DNA of 64,000 nt, from NCBI GenBank assembly GCA_022592435.1, contig JABYQS010000042.1, positions 180,799-244,798 of the forward strand. The letters run 5' to 3'. Below the pieces are notes generated by a model. It saw nothing but the letters and a program-made list of their open reading frames with translations, ran no database searches and was not told the origin of the DNA. This document shows, piece by piece, positions 28,652-38,979 of the stretch. This stretch comes from Cerioporus squamosus (Eukaryota; Basidiomycota; Agaricomycetes; Polyporales; Polyporaceae). A program made the position numbers and the translations under genes. Numbering within the stretch: position 1 is the first letter of the stretch; each line of letters starts with the position of its first letter.

Positions 28652-30267
28652 ATGTCGGCGCCACCACCACCACCACCGACTCCGAAACACCTCATACGAA
28701 GCCATGGTGCGCACGTGAACGTCGTGTGCTTCTCTGACGACAACGAACGGATACTGTCTGGCGATGCCGCCGGTGTGGTTGTCGTGACCTCTACGAGGAG
28801 CTTGCGCGCACTTGCCAACTGGAAGGCGCACACGGATGGCCTCCTCGGCCTGCAAGAGTTCGAGGACCAGATCATCACGTCCGTTCGTGGATCCTCAGAG
28901 TGCAAGTCGTGCCTGTATGCTAACGATGTATATTGATAGACATGGACGGGATAACAAGCTTCACGTTTGGAAAGCGGTCTACGAGCCCGCGAGAAGCCTC
29001 GGAGGCTCAGCAGCGCTGCCCGGCCTGCAGACTCCGCAGCTGTGCTACTCGTTGGACGTCAACGCGCTGAATTTCTGTCGGTTCGCCTTGCTGCCTCTTC
29101 CTCCGGAGGCACGTACGGACGATCGCCATGCGCTCGTTGCAGTTCCGAACCTGGTCGAATCGTCGCATGTACGCATATACATTCAGCGTCCATCTGTTAC
29201 GTGCGAGTATATTCAACGGCGGTTCGGTAGGCCGACATCTGGACCCTGCCAGGGAAGCAGCGGCTGCATGCCGCCATTGGGAAGGAGGGACGGACAGCTT
29301 CTGCGTCTGACGGAAGGGACGTCCGCAATGCTATAGGTACGCCCCGAGACTCCTCGATATCATCCCGTCGCACAACGCTCAGATCAGTTCTGTAGGAATC
29401 ATCATGTCGATGCACCTCATGAGTGCGCCCCACCCGCACATGACGGGTCGCACGCGCCTGCGACTGCTGTGCGCATACGAGAACGGGAGCGTGACGATGC
29501 GCGAATACACCCGGGAAGACAAAGAGGTGTCCATTGAGGGCATGGGCTGGGACGTCCTGTGGTCCGTCAAGCAGCACGTCGAATCCGGTAAGCACCTTCA
29601 AAACCCCATCCCCATCCCGGCTTCGCCTGTTGAACGACGCTCATGTCATATGCAGTGATGGCGATGGCCGTGTCCAAGGATAACTCGTTCGCGCTAACCG
29701 TGTCTGCCGATCACTTGATAGGCCGGTACAACCTTGCCGTGAGTGTCCGTCTCTGAATCACTACCCCCTTGCAAGCGGTGGCGAGCGTTGTTGTTGCTCC
29801 ACAGCACGCGGAGCGATCAGAGACGCGAGAGGCGGCGTGCACAGTGTACAGGACGAAGCACCCGGGAAATGCGTCCGTGGCGATGAGGGACGATGGGCGG
29901 GTGTGCGCCGTTGGAGGATGGGACGGCAGGTGAGCAGGAATTCCGAGAAACTTCAGCCTTACACTGGGCTGGAATCCGGTGAGAGCGGACAACATTGACG
30001 TGAACTGGGCAACGCAGGGTTCGTCTGTACTCGACGAAGTCGTTCAAACCGCTCGGTACGCTCAGCTATCACAAGAAGAACTGCCAGTCGATTGCATTCG
30101 CGCGGTCGCAGCCGGAATCGCATCCCCACATGGGCCCCGAAGGCGACGACGAGGATGAGAACGAGATGAGCGAGGTGGAGAAGGAAGAGAGGGCGCGGTG
30201 GCTAGTGTCCGGCGGCCAGGATAGCCGGGTCGCCATATGGACGCTCATCGACTTCGGGACGACTTGA
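28652..30267 (+). CDS. ASA1: ASTRA-associated protein 1 (WD40 repeat protein)
   Basis: WD-repeat subunit linked to the ASTRA/TTT chaperone pathway that matures PIKK kinases such as Tor and Tra1. Seven exons: 28652-28878, 28940-29168, 29231-29336, 29396-29587, 29656-29738, 29805-29929 and 30018-30267; 403 residues. Repeats can be followed from HGAHVNVVCFSDDNERILSG through HGRDNKLHVWK, DIWTLPGKQRLHAAIG and GGWDGRVRLYSTKSFKPLG to the final LVSGGQDSRVAIWTLIDF. The YHKKNCQSIAFA segment and WTLIDF end are characteristic of Asa1/GNB1L-like proteins. An acidic loop (GDDEDENEMSEVEKEE) interrupts the last repeat. The ATG at 28652 is chosen; there is no earlier in-frame ATG. A tRNA gene lies 134 bp beyond the stop on the opposite strand. 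Confidence 0.9.
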
Positions 30268-30400
30268 GTTGCATCGTGGCATGGGGTATCAATGTTTGTT
30301 CCTTCTTCGCGCTAGAAACCCTCGCTCGGGATTCGGACACGATGATACGACGACGGCTAACAATGGCGGGTACAGCGCACCCAGAAGAAAAGAAAAAGGA

Positions 30401-30488
30401 TGTCCCAGGGAGGATTCGAGCCTCCGTCTTCACGGTTCCGCTCTGAAAAAGCCACAACGTGATGATCTAACCACTAATCGACAAGGAC
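30401..30488 (-). tRNA. tRNA-His (anticodon GTG) with a 16-nt intron
   Basis: On the minus strand from 30488. The acceptor strand is GTCCTTG; the D arm is GATT/GATC around AGTGGTTA; the anticodon stem TCACG/CGTGA is perfect; the loop TTGTGGC carries anticodon GTG (30455-30453). A 16-nt insertion (30451-30436) follows position 37, the canonical place for nuclear tRNA introns. The T stem GGAGG/CCTCC is perfect around CTCGAAT, and the discriminator is A. Box A (TTAGTGGTTAG) and box B (GGCTCGAATCC, one base off GGTTCGANTCC) are present. A T5 run just downstream on the minus strand (30397-30393) can serve as Pol III terminator. One T-T mismatch (6:67) and a T-G pair weaken the acceptor stem. Confidence 0.9.
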
Positions 30489-30862
30489 GTTGAGCAGATT
30501 CTTCAAACAGAACTTGTATTGCACGCAAGCCAGGAAAGGAACAGGGACGCTCGGTCTGCCATCTGAGACGGATAAGGATTTAGCCTTACCATACTGCGGC
30601 TTAGTGCCGTGCTAAACGGTCGGACCAGCGTTGGCCATGCGCGTCCTGCCAGTCCTCTCGGCCTCGCGTGTCCATCCGACCGCCACGATCGGGTCCGTCC
30701 CTCGAGCAGAAAAGATCTAGAATACGGCCCAGTCCTCCGGGCCACCCGCGTCGTTATGTACCCCCAGCGTCCGGATGTTCCGCCCCGCCCCGCCTCTCGT
30801 CCTTGCGCGACCTGCGCCGTCTTTCCGAGTACCCCGCGCCGGCTGCAACTGGTCAAGCGAAG
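30489..30862. promoter_or_regulatory. Region between tRNA-His and the arrestin-like gene
   Basis: Upstream of both the minus-strand tRNA and the plus-strand arrestin gene. The part near 30780-30860 is C-rich and leader-like. No discrete site is recognised. Confidence 0.4.
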
Positions 30863-32270
30863 ATGACCTCGTCAACGACGTCCCAGTCTGCGTACTCGCT
30901 CGCTATGCGGAAGACGGCGTTTCACCTCACGCTTCCGCCCACTATTTATGTCTCCGGAGGGACCGTCATGGGAGAGGTTGAGCTGGACTACGAGGCGGCA
31001 CTTGACGACGATATCGAGAGGGTGTACGTTGAACTGCAGGGGACGATCAAGACGTGAGTTGCATTCTGCTTACTTTCGTTGTTTTGTGACTGTATTTGCA
31101 TTGCAGCAAGAACCGGATGGGCGCCGACGCGGAGCAGTTCAAGATCGACACGAACGAGTTCCTGCGGAAGCCTCTGACGCTGTGGAGGAGAGACCGCAGC
31201 ACACCGCCGACGGACGGGAGCACAATCATCCTGCCTTTCGAGCTGAAGCTCCCGGAGGACGCGCCCCCGTCGTTTCAGTTTGAGTCCTACATGAACAACG
31301 CGTACGTCCGGTACGCGGTGGAAGTCACCGGCGTGCGGAACACCACCTTTGCGGTCGACCGCACCGTCAAGAGCCCCGTCGTCGTCGTCCAGCCTGACCC
31401 GATAGGCAGCGCAGTCCGCGCGCAACTTAAGCTCGGCTGGTCGGATACATGGGGGAGATTGAAGGCGGAGAGCGACATGCGCAAGTATCCGTGGGGCGAT
31501 TACGCGCACGCCAAACTCGAGGTAAGCCTGGTCTCTGCTGCGAGAATCCCTCAAATGCTGAACGGCCGACGTCTCTAGCTGCTCGTCCCGCATGTGGACA
31601 CCTTTCCCCTCTTCTCGGACATCCCGTACACCATCGTAGTCACCACGACCACCGCGCCTATGAAGCGGAAAGGCAACGCGGTTCCGGAGAAGAACCTCTA
31701 CCCGTCTGCGCCCCGCAACCCTTCCGAGATTGACTTCGAGCTCCGGAGGTTCGTAGACATGCAGACGCCGTATCAGCCATCAAATCCCGAAGAGCACGTC
31801 GCCGACATCATATCGAAGGCGCACGCCCCAACACCGCCAGTCGACGTCGAGGTCGGGAACTACGTCTGGCTCCCGGACGGGCAGAAGACAGACCGCGGGC
31901 GCTGGTCGCAAGAGGTCTCGTTCCACTCCGTCATGAACCTGCGGTTCACGCCGACGTTCCTCACTGAGGAGCTGAAGATCAAGGTGGGTCGCGCAGCGCC
32001 ATCCGGGGCTTCTCGTTGTGCTCACTCCTTGGATAGTACACCCTGTTCTTGAGAATGGAGTTCCCCGGACTGGGCAATGTGCTCCGCATAGAGCTGCCCA
32101 TCAACATCGGCTCAGGCGTTGAGTCGTCCTTCCCCTTAGCGGACTCTCCCCGGACAATCGAGCTCCCATCGTGAGTGGGCCGTGGTTTCTTTTCCTTGAT
32201 CGTGACGATGGCCGTTGACTTGCGCTTGAACAGATCATATTGGAAGACCTCGACCTGGGATGACAAGTAA
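30863..32270 (+). CDS. Arrestin-fold (alpha-arrestin N-domain) protein
   Basis: Predicted cytosolic adaptor of the arrestin-like superfamily. Exons 30863-31053, 31107-31521, 31579-31983, 32037-32170 and 32234-32270 give 393 residues. The N-terminal beta-sandwich is indicated by FHLTLPPTIYVSGGTVMGEVELDY, VELQGTIKT and IILPFELKLPEDAPPSF, followed by NNAYVRYAVEVTG, the usual Arrestin_N pattern. The C-terminal half (IPYTIVVTTTTAPMK, LPINIGSG) is a second beta-rich domain. I see no PPxY motif, so recruitment of a Rsp5-type ligase is not supported. The start MTSSTTSQSAYSLAMRK is the first ATG of the open exon; the second Met at residue 15 is an alternative. Confidence 0.85.
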
Positions 32271-33349
32271 TCAATCCATCATCCTCCGCAACGTGGATCA
32301 GGAAGACACGGCCCCGACGTCCCACTCCGACTTCGAACACCGCGGCCATGGATCGTCACGACCACATCTTATGTGATATATGTGGCATACCCCTGCGTAT
32401 CAAATGAACGTCTCGGTCGCGCGTACGGACGACGCGCGAGTGCATATGGAAAAGTAATCTCTGGCTGCTCACATGTTGTACTATGTAACCAACCCGTCCG
32501 CTCCTTTACTCACATCATACGGCTTCGACTTCGTCACTGTATTCCTGCTCTACCTACCATTATTTTTTCACATATCTGTGGTCCTCCTACTCACTTACTC
32601 GCACTACTACTCTCATACTTGTCCTGCTGGCTGAATCCGTATCCGCCTCTTTCTCTGCACCCATTCTGTGCCCAACGCTGCCTCATCTGTCATGTACCGT
32701 TACTGTCTGTGCCACTGTTGCTCCGAGTCGATCCAACGCCCTCATATCGTCTGGCCTGCCGGCGGCCGGCCGCCCTCCGTGGCGCGACTTGTATCTCGCC
32801 GCGAGAATACCGTGGTCCGTGGTCCGCAGACGTCTATATATTGCAAGCGTCGCTATGGTACGGTCCGAACTATATGAAGGTACAGTTAGCATGTGCACAG
32901 ATCTAAACTATACATACTTACAGTGTCTGTCCCTGGCCGGTGCCGATCCTTCCTCGATCGGAGGGGCTGCTCACTCAGCACTTCGCCGCCGGTGCCTCAC
33001 CCGGATCATGTCCAAACTTCTGTACGAGACGACTGACGGTGCTGAGGGTTGCGGTTGGCTCATTTCACCCACTCGTCGTCCTCGTCCTTGCTGATAATAG
33101 TTGTACAGTGCCCAATGACATGTTATGTACGCGCTGTAGCTACCAATGCATCATGCAACTATGGTATCATTTCGACTCGTAGAACACCGTAGGTCTCGTT
33201 TGACGATTCGCCCGCCAGGCCGCCGCGCGGTGCATGCTGAACTGTACTCGAGTGCACTGAACTTCTGGCTCTTGTCCGTTGTCAAGTGAGTGAGAGTAAG
33301 TGGAAGCAGGTAAAAGTCCAGTGCACCCTGCCATCACGAACTTCAAAGC

Positions 33350-33903
33350 TAGTCTCGTTCCCAGACGGTTAGGGCGTGGCCGAAACGGGAAGGAGAACGG
33401 ACACCCCCCAGAACAAGACCTAGCCCTAACCGTCTGGTGAGATTGGTACGGGTGGGTGTGGGGTAGTGACGTTCGTCACGAACGTCACTACGGAACGCCT
33501 TGTTGCGCGCGACCTCTGGTTCGAGCCGCGGCGATGCGATGCATCCCCCTGGCCATTCAAAGGGACTGAAGCCGGTTGTTGATCTGCGGGGGCGCATGTA
33601 TGCACCCTCTTATCATACGTAATTTACCGCCCACTTTTCTGGATGATGAGAGGCCAACAGACGGGACGTTGCACCCCAGCGGCCACGGCCAGGGTAGCTT
33701 CCATATCCGTCCATGGCGGCGAAGCCGTCGCAGAGAAGGTCGCTGTCAAGCGGGCCACGAGGTGGAGCGTGACGGAACCCCACACCCGCCTATACCAAAG
33801 TCACCAGACGTTATAGGCATGGTTCTGTCTCGTCTCTGTCCCGTTTTCCTTCCCGTTTTGGACGAGGCAGAACCGCGCCTATAACGTCTGGCTGGCGAGA
33901 CTA
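33350..33903. mobile_element. 554 bp MITE-like element with TIRs and 9-bp target duplication
   Basis: The ends TAGTCTCG (33350-33357) and CGAGACTA (33896-33903) are perfect inverted repeats, extended imperfectly inward by the CCAGACG...GGC sequence to about 27 bp. Both ends are flanked by the direct repeat CTTCAAAGC (33341-33349 and 33904-33912), the expected target-site duplication. Inside are two hairpins: 33361-33375 pairs perfectly with 33423-33437, and 33804-33834 pairs with 33861-33891 in 28 of 31 positions. There is no transposase frame, so it is non-autonomous. A 9-bp (or 10-bp) duplication points to the Mutator-like superfamily; an 8-bp hAT-type reading fits less well. Confidence 0.8.
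33463..33491. repeat. 29-nt perfect palindrome inside the MITE
   Basis: GTAGTGACGTTCGT and its exact reverse complement flank a single central C. It can form a 14-bp stem and lies just inside the left hairpin of the mobile element. Confidence 0.85.
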
Positions 33904-35588
33904 CTTCAAAGCCACAAAGAGTCCTAGTCAAGACGTCGATGCTCCGGCTCAGATGAAGGCACGAAGGCGCATGATGGCATCGCCGATCTCCTCTCTCGAT
34001 CAGGGGGGAGGACTCGATACCCGCGAACCTCACGCGGTGCGCAATGGCATGCGTGCTGTGGCGGCTTCACGACGCCACGCCGCGGCAGAGGGATCGTGCT
34101 CATTTGCTGTGAGTTCCCGGCGGTCGCCATGGCATTCGGTCTCTGGAGGTCTCCAGGGACGTGAGGAGATACATGTACAGGGACATACCTATCTACATAT
34201 GTAGTATCGAGAGGCAAGGCGCAAGATTCGAGTGTTGCTCCCGAACGCTGACGCTGACACACGGCGGCCAAAGGTGACCACGGTCCACAGGGCAGCGTAC
34301 GTACTGTGTCCACCGTTACCGCTGTTCGAACAGAAACCCATCGCTATGCAATGTGCATGGGCTGGCACTGGCAGCAAACTCCGCGCCAGACCGGAGCTTC
34401 TAAGCACCACGCACCACGGCGCAGCCGCGCAAAGCTTAACCTTGAAAACTTACTCACAAGCGGCGCTCTCGTCGCGGGTCGACGTCGTGCGGCAGCAGAC
34501 TGTCACTCAGGGAGTCATGATGAATGCCGGCCGCCGTACGTGACCGCCGAGTCTGGATGAATGCTAGCATGCATCGACGTCGTGGAGCGGGGAGTGCACC
34601 CGACCGGCGACAGGCAATAATACCCCATGGGCAGAACCACCTACAGGCGTCTTGCCATTGACGACCTCACGGACCTGACAGCACGGATGGCAGTCTAGAT
34701 CTGGTGACCCGACAGCACAGATTGGGATCCCCTTGTACTTGTACTTGGAACCCTGATGCTGCGAAGCCCGCGCCCCAGCTGCTGGTGCAACGGCAGCTCT
34801 GCTACGGCGAACACGATGGGGGCTGTAGACATGTCAATCTCTGACGGAAGGTCTACACTGCGGAATGCTTCCGAACGACTTCAAGCTTCAGCCTTCAAGA
34901 GCTGCACTGGCACTGGGAGGGAAGGAGCGTCGGCGCCGTGCCAGTGGCCCAGCACCGGTCGTTCACCGCCTCGAGCGTTCGCAGCGTTGCGCCGCCACCT
35001 GCAGATCACTGACGGAGACGCACCTTGACGAGCACCCGCTGGGGATGTGGCGGTAGGTGGATTCGCGCACGTCCGCTGTGTGCACCTCGAGGCTCCGGGC
35101 GGCGCGTAGCGCGCGTTACGGCGAAGGCACCCTTGATTTCCAGGCCGTCAGTACTGGTCACGCAGGAGAGGCTTCTTTGCCCTCGCCGGGTGCCTGTGTC
35201 ATGAGAGAGCCGGAGGGAGACGCAGTGCTGCAGGCGGTGGGCGACGTCAAAGGTGCGCCGGACGACCGAGAAGCCTATCCAGCGAGCAGGGGCATTGGCC
35301 AACTGTACATACATGTGGGGGGCAGGTGCTGGCGAGAGGTGGAGATAGAGACCTCGAAGACGTGATTGGCAGATCTCCGAGCGGCAGTATTAAGTGTACA
35401 GGACAATAGCGGGAGGTCTGTCCGTGAGAAACAGCGTCCGTAGAGTTCGACAGGAATGCGACGAGGAGGCTCGCGCCGTCCGGGGACCGAGACAGCTCGG
35501 AGCCGTGGGACGGGGGCGCCGAGGAGGTAAGTGATGTACGAGTACAAGGGACGTGATAGCTGGATCATGGATGCGAGGGTGGTCAATC

Positions 35589-36469
35589 TCATCGCCCAAC
35601 GAGCTGCGCGTCTGCGATGGGATTTGCGTGGATGGTGACCTGCGAGCACGAACGGGCGGTCAGCGCATCAACGTCGAGCGAGACACGGCGGCGGTTGGTA
35701 TCTGTGCGCGATAGGCGGGAACGGGCGTTACGTACGTGCGTGGTGCGGATCTCGGTGAGCGGCCTGTTCTTGGGGTTCACGGGCACCCGCTCCATGGCGT
35801 CGAGGGTCGAGTCGGCGCCGTCTATCACCTGCTGGTGCGGTTAGCGTGCAAACGGACGCGGTGGGGAGGCTCGGGCGCGCACCTTGCCGAAGATGGTGTA
35901 CTTGCCATCGAGATGCGGCTGCTTCGCGTAGGTGATGAAGAACTGGGACTTGTTGGTGTCCGGGCCCGAGTTGGCCATCGCGAGGATTCCGCGATTGTTG
36001 AACTGTCATGAGTGGAGCGGGGAATCAGTTACGGACGGGTTCGGGGTGGAGGGAGGCGATGGACCTTGAGTGTCGAGCGGATCTCGTCGGGGAAGGGCTT
36101 GCCCCATATGCTCTGGCCACCCTTGCCTGAGCCGGAGGGGTCGCCGGTCTGGATCATGAAGCCCTTGATGTTGCGGTGCCAGAGGGTGTTGTCGTAGTAC
36201 CCAGATGCACAGAGAGCGAGGAAGTTCTGCAGCCGGGGCGTCAGTGCAAAGCATGGCGTGCGGAGGATGTGCTGTTCACCTCGGCCGTTTTCGGGACTGC
36301 CTCGCAGAAGACCTCGACCTTGGGGCAGACAGGAGGTCAGCGCTGCGTCGTGGACTGATGGACGTGCACCTGTACTTTGATGTCGCCGTGGGTGGTGTGG
36401 AATGTGACTGACTGGGGGACGTCCGCGTCAGCGCAGCCGCGGTGGGATGTCTGTCTGGCCGCGCACCAT
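35589..36469 (-). CDS. Cyclophilin-type peptidyl-prolyl isomerase, PPIL3 class
   Basis: Prolyl isomerase of the spliceosome-associated PPIL3 group. Seven exons: 36469-36467, 36411-36370, 36318-36280, 36226-36065, 36002-35883, 35828-35736 and 35639-35589; 169 residues (human PPIL3 has 161). Exon 1 contributes only the ATG, with the donor GTGCGC immediately after it and the acceptor CCCCAG before [11 protein letters not shown]. Family motifs: [18 protein letters not shown], the active-site [15 protein letters not shown] (Gln of the PPIase site), [20 protein letters not shown] and [10 protein letters not shown]. The residue after YYDNT is Leu-Trp-His-Arg rather than Ile-Phe-His-Arg. The C-terminus ends ADAQLVGR. 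The gene diverges from the G-alpha gene. Confidence 0.93.
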
Positions 36470-36864
36470 GTCGCTCTCTGCCGCGGTGATTGGCTCGTGA
36501 AGGGCGGCGGCGCGGTGGTGAAGGACAACGAAGGACGGGTGGCTGAAGACGCGTCGGCGGCGTCGCGATCGACCCCGGCCCGCCGCCGGCCTCGCATCGG
36601 GGCAGGCTCGCAGGGGCTCCGGCGCTCCGGCGAGCTGGGACGGGGTGATCGCCGGGTCGCGAGTTGTGCATGCGAGGAGGAGGACATGGAATGGGCCTCA
36701 GCAGCCGTTCACTGCCTTCCATCATCAGCGCGCGTCCAGCCCATGAACTCTATAAATCCATCTTCTCTTCTTTTCGCCCCTCCCTTTCCCTCTGCCCCGA
36801 CGTCGACGTCCAGTCCCCGCGCAGCCGCGCCTCTCTCCGATACCCCCTCCCCCCGACGCCCGCC
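36470..36864. promoter_or_regulatory. Shared promoter of cyclophilin and G-alpha
   Basis: 395 bases between divergent starts. The right half is a long C/T-rich leader-like tract with TATAAA at 36751-36756 on the plus strand, about 110 bases before the G-alpha ATG; it could act as its TATA box. The left half must drive the cyclophilin gene. Confidence 0.5.
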
Positions 36865-38979
36865 ATGATCTCCACCTCCAGGCCCCCCTCCGTGCACAGC
36901 TCTAGCGCAGATGCCGACCCCTTCTCCGTCCTCCTCAGGCCCCCCGCCTCAGAGACCGAGCACGAACGCGTCGCCAGACTCAACCGCGAAGCAGACGCGA
37001 AGCGCATCAGCGACAGCATCGACGAGGAGATCAAGGCCGACCGCGAGCGCATGAGGAAGAGCAAGCAGGATATCAGGGTCAGTCCCCGTCCCACGCTGTC
37101 TTCTGCTTCGTCGCATCTGCCCGCAGCCTATCCGCGCCCCCGTATCATGCTCGTTCGCCCGCATATATGAACGTCCATGCTCGCGGGAGGGCTGCAGTAG
37201 CTTGCAACTACAAGCATCGAAGCCTCGATGTGGAATCGGTCGCTTATATGCGTTCATTAGTTGCTCCTCCTTGGTCAAGCCGAATCCGGGAAGTCGACGC
37301 TGCAGAAGCAATTCCAACTCATGTACAACCCCTCCGGCCTCGACGAAGAGCGTCTATCCTGGCGCACCGTAGTCTACTTTAACATCGCTCGTCCGGTTCG
37401 GCGCATCCTCGAGGCACTGGAGACCTTCGGCGAGGGCGACGATGACGATGATCTGATATCCGAAGCTGCATTCGCCAGCACGCCGGACACACCGACTGGA
37501 CTACCCGTTGCCCCCGACTTCGCCGAGCAGAAGTCGCTGTCGCCCTCGCAGGCCAGCCTCGAGAAGAAGGTTGCGCAGTTGCGCGCTCGTCTATCCCCCC
37601 TGCTTGCTGCCGAGGCCTCCCTGGCCGAACGACTCTCCGGCGGCGTCAATGTGTCCGGTTCCGGCAGGGGCAGCGTCTTCGTCCGTTCAGGATGGCAGGC
37701 GAAGACCCTCGGCCTCGCTTTCGGCAAGGCTCGCGAACGGACGAGCAGCGGTGGTCGGTTCAGCTTCACCGGCCGCAGCTCCATGGAGAACAAGGGCAGC
37801 GACATCGAGCTTCAGGCGCGCAGGGCGCAGGCCGAGGAGGACAGGCTTGTCGCAGAAGTTGCATCAATTCTCAGCGAGTGCCAAGGCGACATTAGGGAGC
37901 TGTGGGAGTTGCCCGCAGTGAAGAAGCTCCGCGACCGCCGACGCCTGAAGTTGGAGGAGTGGGCAGACTAGTACGCAACTCTCCGACTCACCGCAGCGAT
38001 TGGATGTTCACGCTCTTCTGACAGCTTCTTGGACACGATCTCACGGGTCGCGAACCCTGGGTATATTCCGACTACAGGTATGCCGCCCTACTCCCGACCA
38101 TAGATTGGCCTTCCTGACAATGAGCACAGAGGACATCCTACACGCCCGCATACAGACCATGGGTGTTGCCGAGCATGTCTTCGACATGTCTGTGCATGGG
38201 CGGACTGTCCGCTGGCACCTCTTCGATGTCGGTGGTGCACGTGGCCAACGACACTCCTGGATCCCATACTTCGACGACGCGTACGTCTCTTGTTGTGGGA
38301 TCACCGCTATCCGATCCTCATATCCCGTCTTCATTGCCCAGTACTGCCATTATTTTCATGGCGCCTGTCAGCGCTTTCGATCAGGTTCGTGGGTTGCCCT
38401 AGTGTGGCATGATCTGGGCTGACTGCCTACATTGTGTCACGTAGTATCTTGACGAGGATCCGAGGACGAACCGCGTGGACGACTCGCTTCAGTTGTTTAA
38501 GCAAATTTGCTCTAACCCCCTGCTGAAACGCGCTCACCTCGTCCTCTTCCTCAGTATGTGGTCATATTTCTGGTTCCACGCAGCTTATTTTGAACCCCGT
38601 GTCTCTAGACAAGACTGATCTTTTGAGAGCTAAGCTCGCAGCCGGTATTCGAGTGAACAAATAGTGAGTATATGCGTCATGATCGACGGGTAGAAGCTCA
38701 CCATCTGCAGCATCACTTCTTATGGCGATCGCGCGAACGAGTATGATGCTGTCGTAGCATACTTCAAGGCACATTTCACTCAAGTTCATCGCCGCAACAA
38801 CGAGAATAACCGGGTCCTCTTCACTCACCTTACCAGCGTCGTTGTACGTGCCTGTCCCCGCTGCGGTCCTGTTTCATTCATTGACACTTTCGCAGGACAC
38901 CAAGGCGATGCAGAGCATCATCACCGACGTACGGGACTCCATCTTCCGCGGATATCTGAAATCCGCAGCGCTCGTCTGA
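36865..38979 (+). CDS. Divergent heterotrimeric G-protein alpha subunit
   Basis: GTP-binding signalling subunit. Nine exons starting 36865-37077 and 37261-37970, ending 38979. The N-terminus MISTSRPPS lacks Gly2, so the usual N-myristoylation is absent; a helix EEIKADRERMRKSKQDIR precedes P-loop LGQAESGKST. Between the P-loop region and the next conserved part is a ~200-residue insert, Ser/acidic and predicted disordered, in the helical domain. ILHARIQTMGV keeps the switch-I Arg and Thr. Switch II reads DVGGARGQR where G-alphas have DVGGQRSER, so the catalytic Gln is Ala. The NKTD box (FLNKTDLL) is intact. The TCAT-equivalent reads LTSVVDT. The family call is secure; coupling and effector are unknown. 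It resembles the expanded non-canonical G-alphas of agaricomycetes. Confidence 0.92.

Larger units (their letters stand above)
32271..35588. other. 3.3 kb gene-free region hosting a MITE
   Basis: Apart from the mobile element at 33350-33903 I see no gene. The 32500-32700 part is C/T-rich and may be the 3' side of the arrestin gene. Open frames (for example 32373-32906 plus and 33924-34313 minus) lack any domain and overlap other frames. A short imperfect repeat around GACAGCAC occurs near 34677 and 34710. Confidence 0.5.

Noticed and set aside
33505..33545. GGTTCGAG sequence resembling a tRNA B box
   Set aside because: No T stem, anticodon arm or acceptor stem can be drawn around it; it lies inside the MITE.
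33940..34060. Possible tRNA on the minus strand near GGGTATCGAGTC
   Set aside because: The T-arm-like piece has no matching D and anticodon arms.
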